This document shows positions 8,253-14,580 of a DNA stretch of 14,580 nt, piece by piece. The notes under the pieces were generated by a model. The model had not been told where the DNA came from and made no database searches. It was given only the letters and a program-made list of their open reading frames with translations. Position numbers and translations under genes: made by a program. The stretch is from the NCBI GenBank assembly GCA_010015675.1, contig ML976988.1, positions 737,900-752,479 of the forward strand, given 5' to 3'. This DNA comes from Byssothecium circinans. Lineage: Eukaryota > Ascomycota > Dothideomycetes > Pleosporales > Massarinaceae. Position 1 is the first letter of the stretch; every line of letters starts with the position of its first letter.

Positions 8253-8260
8253 GGCGAAAC
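8253..8260. repeat. Right 8-bp target duplication of hAT copy 2 (GGCGAAAC)
   Basis: Exact second copy of the 5280-5287 octamer, directly after the terminal ...GACCAGTCTG. Gag reading continues from here. Confidence 0.95.
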
Positions 8261-9265
8261 GTGTACTAGAGATACGCTGATACGCGGAGGCCATGCTAAC
8301 AAAGTAGTAGCAGTAGTGATGAAGGAGCAAGGTCCATAGACAAAAGTATAACAGATTAAGATTAATGATGAACATAATGAAGTTAAATAGTATAACTGCA
8401 CAAGGGAGGACCGCGTCCCCTACCTGTAGGAAAAATAAAGCGTGTAATACACGCCTGGATGAGCCTCTTGCGCCCTTCTCCTAGAGAAGGACTATATAGA
8501 AGATAACTACCACGTACACTACTTTAAGTATTAGCAGAAATGGCATAAACGCTTAGGTTAGAATAGGTGCTATGATACGCACTACTAACTACACTAGCTT
8601 AGTAAGCACGTTGCAGGATACTAGCTAGCTAGACGAATGCATGGGGAAGTAATAGTATGTAAGAATAGTGCATGTCTCCATAGTTACCCTATAGGATATC
8701 CTTTAGACAAAGGACACGAGGAACTTAAATGGAATGAATGTAAGGCACTCCTAGGATGCATGTTCCATCTCCTCCTAAAGGAAGAAGTAGCATAGATAAG
8801 GCACGGAGCCAACTATAAGCTATTACCCCCTTCTAAGTGCCTAGTAATAGTATGCTAACGACACGAATTTCTGGCTCTTCCTAATAAAACTAAGGAAGAC
8901 GCGTTCAGATAGAAGACGACGCTCACGCAATAGATATGGCGAACGTTGCTAGAAACGTAACACTAGCTATGAGGCCATCTAGAGGGTAGGGCTGCTAGAG
9001 ATGACATCTTACACACTTAGACTATGAGACGCCCACCTAGAGCTATTATTAGGGAAAGTCATGATGACCTACCCTACGAATAGTGCTTTGATGACATGTG
9101 TCAAGCACACCTCTTAGAGAAACTTAGAAAGGGTTTCCCGTGACGGAATAACTCAGAGGTAGAGCATGGACGCCTACCCTAGACAGCGTGCTGTATAGAT
9201 GATTGTCAGGTCCACCTGCTAGAAGAATAGGCGGTAGGGAGGTCTATAGAAGGACCCTAGGAGTC

Positions 9266-9272
9266 AAAAAAC
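9266..9272 (+). promoter_or_regulatory. Candidate -1 ribosomal frameshift heptamer A AAA AAC
   Basis: In the gag frame the codons are TCA AAA AAC TAG, so the heptamer has the required X XXY YYZ phase with a stop next. Slipping back one base leads into the frame that carries protease, RT, integrase and chromodomain without further frame change. A weak hairpin TCAC-GCTA-GTGA sits at 9295-9306, further away than the usual 5-9 nt spacer. The TAG could be native or a RIP product. Confidence 0.62.
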
Positions 9273-12200
9273 TAGGAAGCCACCAGGGATAGGGTCACGC
9301 TAGTGAGAGCATTTCTATAATAACCCTATATAATGTATAATACCTAGATCCACTAGTTTATTAATTAAAGGTAGAGGTGCGCGTATACGGACGCAGGCTT
9401 ACAGCACTAGTAGATAGTAGAGCTGCTTAGATAATTATCTCCTTACAAGTAGTCAAGAAATATGACATACCCTATCAAGATAAGGAACGTCTGATATGAG
9501 TGGTATTAGCTAATGATAGACTAATATCCTATAGTAATAGATTCTTAAGGTTAGAGACCTAAGAAGTGTCATTCTACGTACTTAGAATTAAGGACATAAC
9601 ATCCCTTAACATTATGGATCTTAGTAAAGAAGACATGTTAATTAGTTATAATTAGCTTAGGAAGTATAATCCTACTATAGATTAGTAGAAAGGTACGATG
9701 TTTAGCTAAGAACTAGCGCGTAAGGTTGCTAGAACACGCCATAGAAGATTAAGCCTAGTAATCTAGAGCTTACCTAGTTAGACTAGACAGATTAGCAAGA
9801 TATCACCTTATAAGATTAAGAGGATCTATAAGAAGGACCCTTCACAAATAAGAGTTATTTAGATATAGAGAGTTGCGCCTATGAAGGATGAACCCTAACC
9901 AATGATACCACTAGAATATGAGGAGTTTCAAGATCTATTTAAGGAAATAGAAGAAACCGCATTACTAGATTACTAGGAATAGGATCATGAGATTCACCTA
10001 GAAGAAGGCGCGAAATTACGCCTAGGACTAATATATCTGCTTACTCAGGACTAGCAGTTAGAACTGCGAGAGTATATTAAGAAGAACTTAAAATAAGGAT
10101 ATATATAGGAAAGTGCAAGCCTAATAGCTTCACTAATTCTCTTTATCCTAAAGAAAAATGGAAAGCTGCAACTCTATGTAGATTATAGATAGCTAAACCA
10201 CGTTATAAGGAAGAACTAATACCCTCTTCCTCTAATCTAGGAACTCATGGACCACCTCTAAGGAGTTAAGTAGATCATGAAATTTAATATTAGAGATAGT
10301 TTCCATTAAATATAGATAGCTAAGGGCTATGAATGGCTGATAGCTTTTAAGACCTAGTACGGTCTATATGAATACATAGTCATGCCCTTTAGATTAATAA
10401 ACGCGCCTATAACGTTTCAGGCACTTATTAATAGAGTACTTTATAAATATTTAGACGTTTTTATAACTACGTACCTAGATGATATAATAGTGTATACCTT
10501 AGGAACGCTTAAGGATTACATTAAACATGTTAAGAAAGTGCTTAGGAAGCTTAGGGAGTATCAATTACCCCTATAGCTAGAGAAATATGAATTTCACGTT
10601 ATAGAGATGGATTACTTAGGATTTATCATCTTATGAGAAGGTATTGCCATGGACCTAAAGAAAGTTAAGGCTATACAGGATATAAAAATACCTAAAATAG
10701 TCAAGGACGTGCAATCCTTCTTAGGATTCGCAAACTTCTATCAAAAGTTCATTTAGGGATACTTAAAGACTATGGCACCCCTTACAGAGATTACTAAGAA
10801 AGAAAAGGGATTCTATTAGGGATAGGAACAATAGAAGGCTTTTAAGAAGCTTAAGAGATTATTCTTATTAGCCCCTATATTATAAATGCACGACCTAGAA
10901 CAGCTATTGTAAGTAGAGACGGATGCATTAGACTACGCCTTAGGAGTAATTCTCTTATAATAAGGTAATAATAGGAAATAGAGACTAGTATTCTACTATT
11001 CTTAGAAGTTCTTAGGAGTAGAACTTAACTATAACGTTCATGATAAGGAACTACTAGTAATAGTAGACTCCTTTAAATAATGGTAAGCCTAGCTAGTAGG
11101 CGCTAAACACTAGGTAGAGGTATATTTAGACTACTAGAACCTGATAAGCTTCATGATAATAAAAAAGCTTAACTAATGATAGGTTAGATAGGCTAAAATG
11201 ATGGTAGATTATAACTTTAAGGTATACTATTACCTAGGAACGCTAAATGGAGTAGTGGATACTCTTAGCTAATAATTAGACCTTTAAGAAATAGACAGAC
11301 CTATTACGCACGACGCGGTCCTATAGAAGGACAAAGATAGTAGTCTAGGCTATAATCAACTATAGCTATTCAAAGGAACTCTAGTTAAACGATTAGCTAA
11401 GGTAACTAAGGTTACATAGTTATAGGATAAGAAGCTTAATAAGCTTACCTAAGAGCCTAATAGACGCAGATGAGTCTAAGGAGACAAAGCACGAACGCTT
11501 ATCTAAAGGCTACATAAGTCTAAGGAATATAGATACCCTAGGATTAACAAAATGGTTTAATGGATTTTAAATGAATACTTAATCCCTAATGTACAAAAAA
11601 CAGTTTAGAACGTAATAGGCAACTATTTAGCCTATTTAAAGAATAAGCCTAAGAGATATAAGCCCTATAGATTACTCTAATTACTAGAACCACCCACACG
11701 CCCATAGATTAGCGTTATGATGGACTTTATTATGAAGCTCCTAAAATCGTTAGAACCTAGATTAGCACGGCTATGTAACTTAATATTAGTAATCATTAAC
11801 TAATTAACTAAGGCATTAATATTCATACCTATAGAAGAAATAGTTATAGCTAAGGAAATAGCTTATAAAGTAACTAAGGCACTCATTAGCTAACATAGTG
11901 TGCTAGAATAGTTTATTACTAATCATGGAATACTATTCACCTCTAAATATTAGAGCACGTTCCTAGCAAAGCTTAGAGTTGATAGGAAACTCTCAACTAG
12001 CTTTCATCTATAGATAGATAGCTAGACGGAACGAATAAACTAGACACTAGAATAGTACCTAAGGATGTACGCTAATAAGCTATAGGATAACTAGGTTAAA
12101 CTCCTACTAATAGCGCAATTAGCCTATAATAGCGTGAGATCCTTAATAATGGGATACTCACTATACTACGCGAATTATAGATATAAACTAATTGCTCATT

Positions 12201-12811
12201 AAAATCCTAAAGACGTTAAAAGTCTTTTAGCTAAAGCTAATGATAAGGCACGACTACTTCGCGAATTACATAATAAATTAAGTTAATAAATCACTTAACA
12301 GAACCTTACAACAGCTAAATTAGTAAATAGGAAAAGGCTTAAGGGACTAACCCTTAAAGAGGGGGATAAAGTTTTCTTATTATGAAAAAATTTGAAAACT
12401 AAATGACTATGCAATAAATTGGATAACCTTTAAATAGGACTATTCTAAATCCTAGAGGCTAAGGGACCTATCACGTTTAGACTAGAGCTTCCTAAAGGCA
12501 TGCGCATATACCCTATCTTTTATAAATCCCTCCTTGAACCAGCACCACCAGACGCCGAGCTAGAAACGCAAATTGAGCTTAAGGACGAAGATTATAAGGT
12601 TAAAGAAATTAGGGACCTACGGAAATTTAAGCGTTAGTAGAAGTACTTAGTTAAGTAGAAGGACTAGCTAGATAACTAGAATACCTAGGAACTAATATGG
12701 AATCTTATAGGCTATAAGGATCTAGTAAAGGATTATTACCAACAGCATCTAAAGATAGCAATTCTGGGATCGCTAGGTAAGCAGAAAAGTCAAAAGATAA
12801 GGAAGGATTAA
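9273..12811 (+). pseudogene. Gypsy pol: protease, RT, RNase H, integrase, chromodomain (inactivated)
   Basis: A single frame (-1 relative to gag) about 1,180 codons long with dozens of stops but no frame change at any motif checked. Protease ALVDSRAA (Asp 9413, Gly of DSG/DTG changed to Arg at 9419). RT with KFNIRDSFHQI, where the first catalytic Asp is Asn (10286), MPFRLINAPITFQ, and an intact YLDD (10472-10483). RNase H VETDALDYALG and HDKELLVIV. Integrase MDFIMK (Asp 11723), TNHGILFTS (Asp changed to Asn, 11921) and TERINQTL (Glu 12029); the last two are 35 residues apart, the DD35E spacing. C-terminal chromodomain (about 12581-12760): DYKVKEIRDLRKFKR then YLVK-stop-KD, a TGG-to-TAG at a cage Trp. 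The true C-terminus is unclear because stops continue; 12811 is the first stop after the chromodomain. Confidence 0.93.
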
Positions 12812-12848
12812 AAGAAGGATTAGTAAAAGAAGAGAGATTAGCCTATGG

Positions 12849-13325
12849 CTAGCCTAGGTCAGTCAGTAATTCAGATTATAGTAGCAAAGGAACTTCAGTG
12901 GCACCTATATAAGATTCCCTAGTAGGGCCCTTCTAAATACCTATCTTCTTCTTAAGAGCCTCTAGCTTAGTAATAGACGCCTTCTTATCCATGAATAACT
13001 CCTACTCCTTATTAGTGGTTAAGTCTAACTAATCTTCTAAATCTAACTTTTGATAATTAAGCTTAACCTTGCGTCGCTTAACTTCCTAAAGCTTACGATG
13101 AAGCTATTGACGCTTCTAAGTAAGGGCAGTAAACTCTTCCTTAGAAGGAAAGAGAGAATACTTCACCCTAGCTAAAATATACTCTACATAATTGCCTTCT
13201 AATAATAGGAGATAACGAAGGCTCTTCTCATAATAGTGACGACATGGTTTCGCCACGACATAGTCTATGGCTTAAATTTAGGCAAGGTAAGATTGTTTGC
13301 GGTTAGATAATAAAACCTTAGGCAT
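12849..13325 (-). pseudogene. Antisense ORF at gypsy 3' end with a decayed Zn(II)2Cys6-like cluster
   Basis: Read from ATG 13325 (MPKVLLSNRKQSYLA) to TAG 12849 on the minus strand, 159 codon-lengths in one frame with about ten internal stops, mostly TAG. Residues 28-56 (13244-13158) contain C-x2-Y-x6-Y-x7-Y-x2-Y-x6-Y. All five Tyr are TAT, one G-to-A step from TGT. This is exactly the spacing of the fungal binuclear zinc cluster (C-x2-C-x6-C-x5-12-C-x2-C-x6-8-C). Residues about 62-140 are rich in Lys/Glu/Leu and coiled-coil-like (KRRKVKLNYQKLDLED; TKLEALKKKIG). It is nested in the gypsy on the strand opposite pol and may extend over the pol 3' end (reading continues NLSSFTNPSFNPSLSFDF). Proteins of this shape occur as fungal hypothetical proteins to my recollection. 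DNA-binding function is inferred from spacing only. Confidence 0.68.
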
Positions 13326-13462
13326 AGTTAGGTGGGAGATCATGGAACATCTAAGGAGGATATAATCTTATAGGTAATAGTAGGGACGGGCGCTTCTTAT
13401 ACTAGCTATAGGTAGAAGCGGCGCAGCTACTAGACCTCTTTAGTTATTAGGATGATAACCCT
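13326..13462. other. Spacer between antisense ORF start and polypurine tract
   Basis: 137 bp without coding evidence. By position it would hold the promoter and leader of the antisense ORF on the minus strand and 3' untranslated sequence of gypsy on the plus strand. Contains GC-richer patches (GGGACGGGCGCTTC; AGAAGCGGCGCAGC), unlike the mutated pol just upstream. No motif is identified with confidence. Confidence 0.4.
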
Positions 13463-13476
13463 AAAGAGGGGGATAA
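13463..13476 (+). promoter_or_regulatory. Polypurine tract of the gypsy element
   Basis: AAAGAGGGGGATAA lies directly before the 3' LTR start TGTTATAAAT. A purine run at this place primes plus-strand DNA synthesis in LTR retrotransposons. It fixes the LTR boundary at 13477. Confidence 0.8.
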
Positions 13477-13959
13477 TGTTATAAATAAAAGGATACAGGG
13501 TATCTAGAGCTAGATAATGTAGCATAAGAGGTGTTAAGACTAGAGGATAGCGGCACAATAATACGCAAGGCAAGGTTATGTTAGTAGGTTAGGTAACGTA
13601 CTTAGTATGCTATGTACTAAGGGGATGTAGCAGACGTAGCACCTACTACTTAGCCTAATACGTGTGCTACGGACGTAGTAGACGTAGCAGACGTAGCAGG
13701 TAAGATAGGATAAGATAAAGAAGCAGGTATAAAAGACTAGATAGGTTTCCTTTTATCTTTTAGTTTTTAGTTCTTTGTAGTCAACTCTCTATAGTTCATC
13801 TCTTACCTAGATTAATACTTAGTTATTCTATAGTTAGTTATAGAATTAGTTTGCTTTATACATTTAAATCACTAAAGCCTACCACTTAACGTATATACTA
13901 TACACTAACCTTCCTCCCCTCACATAGATTAGGCTAGGCTAGTATACCCCTCAGTAACA
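13477..13959 (+). repeat. Gypsy 3' LTR (483 bp)
   Basis: TGTTATAAAT... to ...CAGTAACA, homologous to 3563-4004. It is 41 bp longer, mainly because of extra sequence within the ACGTAGCAG array (about 13634-13681: CACCTACTACTTAGCCTAATACG and a further unit). The TATA box is at 13728-13735. Most differences from the 5' LTR are CA-to-TA or TG-to-TA with the change in this copy, plus some CG-to-TA; few run the other way (5' TATTG against 3' TGTTA). Confidence 0.93.
13673..13699. repeat. Tandem 9-bp ACGTAGCAG units in the 3' LTR
   Basis: Three units (ACGTAGTAG, ACGTAGCAG, ACGTAGCAG), with two further diverged units at 13625-13642. The 5' LTR has three perfect units at 3711-3737. They sit 30-90 bp upstream of the TATA box, a place consistent with activator-binding sites of the LTR promoter. 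Confidence 0.7.
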
Positions 13960-14268
13960 TATACCCTCTTAGCTTAGCTAGAAGGCTAGTAAGATAAAAG
14001 AACTATTAAGAACTATAAAAAATAGTATATATAGTATACCTCTTACCTCTTTAGTAGGTTAAAGAAAATAAGACTAAAAAGAAAAAGAAGAATATAGATA
14101 TAAGATAACTCTAGTAAAATACCTAACCTAGTAAAAGAATAGTAATAAAAAGGAGCCTCTAAAGGCTAGTAAGTTCTTATATAGCTACGTAGTAATTAGA
14201 ATAAAAAAAAAGGACTTAGTAATTACCTTAAACTTAGGATAGAAAAATAATAAAGTATATCTAATATA
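13960..14268 (+). mobile_element. Internal sequence of LTR retrotransposon copy C, resumed after the gypsy
   Basis: It starts with the second TATAC of the gypsy duplication and continues CCTCTTAGCTTAGCTAGAAGG, parallel to 1954 onward in copy A. It is uninterrupted where A is broken, so it serves as the empty-site reference for both the fold-back element (14021-14040) and solo LTR B (about 14051-14066). After about 14191 it runs on (AAGTTCTTATATAGCTACG...) past the point where A is cut by LTR C. Very AT-rich and transition-damaged; no coding is recognised. Confidence 0.7.
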
Positions 14269-14580
14269 ACGTATTCCACCATCGAGCTGGCCAAACCATC
14301 GAGCTGGCCAAACTATCAAGCCGGCCACTTTTGCTTAGCAGGAAAATCAAACTGTATTATCTTAATAACAATTTAAATATAAGAGCTATTAAGCTGAAAA
14401 TTTAAATATAGATATATATATAATATAGACTAAAAGGATTATTAAAAAATATTCTAGGATTTCTAATAGCTTAGTAAGCTATATAGGTATAGAGAATACT
14501 AGGCTACTTTTAGTATATAGCGTATAAATACCTACTAAACTAGCTAAATAAGCTATAATAACTTTAGAGCTAGTTTATAT
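14269..14580. mobile_element. Second long-inverted-repeat element (partial, opposite orientation)
   Basis: Begins ACGTATTCCACC after TA (14267-14268), with three diverged 17-bp units: ACCATCGAGCTGGCCAA twice and ACTATCAAGCCGGCCAC (14278-14328). From about 14370 to 14580 it matches the complement of 3030-2815 almost base for base, so its visible arm corresponds to the right arm of the first element. The right end lies beyond the window. Three units here against one in the matching arm of copy 1 shows that unit number varies. Confidence 0.85.

Larger units (their letters stand above)
8253..9275 (+). pseudogene. Gypsy gag, 3' part (cysteine/histidine module up to the frameshift site)
   Basis: Continues the gag frame after the hAT (phase 0 in both parts). 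Recognisable segments are NYHVHYFKYQQKW-like sequence near 8500-8540 (with a stop), SACLHSYPIGYPLDKGHEELKW (8667-8732), and TACCIDDCQVHLLEE (9183-9227). The last resembles the WTAC-x2-D-x-C-x2-H module that precedes the protease in many fungal gypsy elements and may bind zinc. Many TAG/TAA codons interrupt it. The zero frame ends at TAG 9273-9275, directly after a slippery heptamer; the protease follows in the -1 frame. The role of the module is not established. Frame continuity across the hAT is seen directly. Confidence 0.75.
3563..13959 (+). mobile_element. Ty3/gypsy chromovirus, complete but inactivated, with a nested hAT
   Basis: Both LTRs are present with TGTTA...AACA ends. The element is flanked by a perfect 5-bp duplication TATAC (3558-3562, 13960-13964). 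Gene order is gag, protease, reverse transcriptase, RNase H, integrase, chromodomain, which defines the chromovirus branch of Ty3/gypsy. Removing the 2,965-bp hAT and one 8-bp duplication leaves about 7.4 kb, a normal size. Gag and pol are riddled with TAG/TAA/TGA from single-base transitions but show no net frame change in the frames checked. Catalytic residues are lost in RT and integrase. The 3' half is visibly more AT-rich than the 5' LTR and gag. Confidence 0.93.

Noticed and set aside
7914..8401. Small open frames at 7914-8099 (+) and 8210-8401 (-)
   Set aside because: The first is in the hAT leader and the second crosses the hAT/gypsy junction, so neither can be an ancestral gene.
9273..12811. 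Possible stop-codon reassignment (TAG/TAA read as Gln), because most Gln sites of pol are TAG or TAA
   Set aside because: Trp sites are also TAG, and Asp-to-Asn, Gly-to-Arg and Cys-to-Tyr changes occur with the same G-to-A sense. The undamaged hAT end at 2-211 uses CAG and CAA and ends in a normal TAA. RIP-type mutation explains all of it.
1..14580. tRNA or rRNA genes, or an intact host gene cluster
   Set aside because: No cloverleaf with conserved boxes or rRNA-like stretch was recognised; the whole window is covered by transposons and one broken gene.

Overview
The window looks like a repeat-dense, gene-poor island in a filamentous ascomycete (Pezizomycotina) genome. Evidence is a chromodomain-carrying Ty3/gypsy element, fungal-type hAT elements with TTGAGTTGA-type subterminal repeats, a 46-bp GT-AG intron in the only host-like gene, and pervasive C:G-to-T:A damage of the RIP type (CA/TG turned into TA, CAG/CAA/TGG turned into stops, few indels). 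There is no intact host gene. Only the C-terminal end of one hAT transposase, at the left edge, reads without damage.

Layout, left to right. 1-394: 3' end of a plus-strand hAT element (undamaged transposase C-terminus plus subterminal repeats). 395-1796: minus-strand remnant of a subtilisin-like (S8) protein gene, cut at its 3' side by that hAT and at its 5' side by an LTR. 1797-3562: a nest of an LTR retrotransposon with 157-158 bp LTRs (copies A, B, C). It is interrupted by a 1,075-bp long-inverted-repeat element at a TA site (2022-3096) and by a little-mutated solo LTR with its own 5-bp target duplication (3127-3284). 3563-13959: a complete but dead Ty3/gypsy chromovirus with 442- and 483-bp LTRs and a perfect TATAC target duplication. 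A second, minus-strand hAT (5288-8252) sits inside its gag and has a perfect 8-bp duplication, GGCGAAAC. 13960-14268: continuation of LTR-retrotransposon copy C. 14269-14580: a second, oppositely oriented long-inverted-repeat element that runs off the window.

The nesting order can be read from the target duplications. The S8 gene was hit by LTR copy A, and copy C landed inside A. The long-inverted-repeat element and solo LTR B then landed in A. The gypsy inserted across the last two bases of LTR C, and the second hAT inserted into gypsy gag. The gypsy keeps one gag frame across the hAT and one pol frame to the chromodomain. Gag and pol are offset by -1 at an A AAA AAC heptamer followed directly by a zero-frame TAG.

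The most unusual item is a decayed antisense reading frame between the pol end and the 3' LTR (12849-13325, minus). Six positions, one Cys and five Tyr, have exactly the spacing of a fungal Zn(II)2Cys6 DNA-binding cluster, as if TGT codons became TAT by RIP. A basic, coiled-coil-like stretch follows. It suggests that this chromovirus lineage carries, or carried, its own antisense zinc-cluster regulator.
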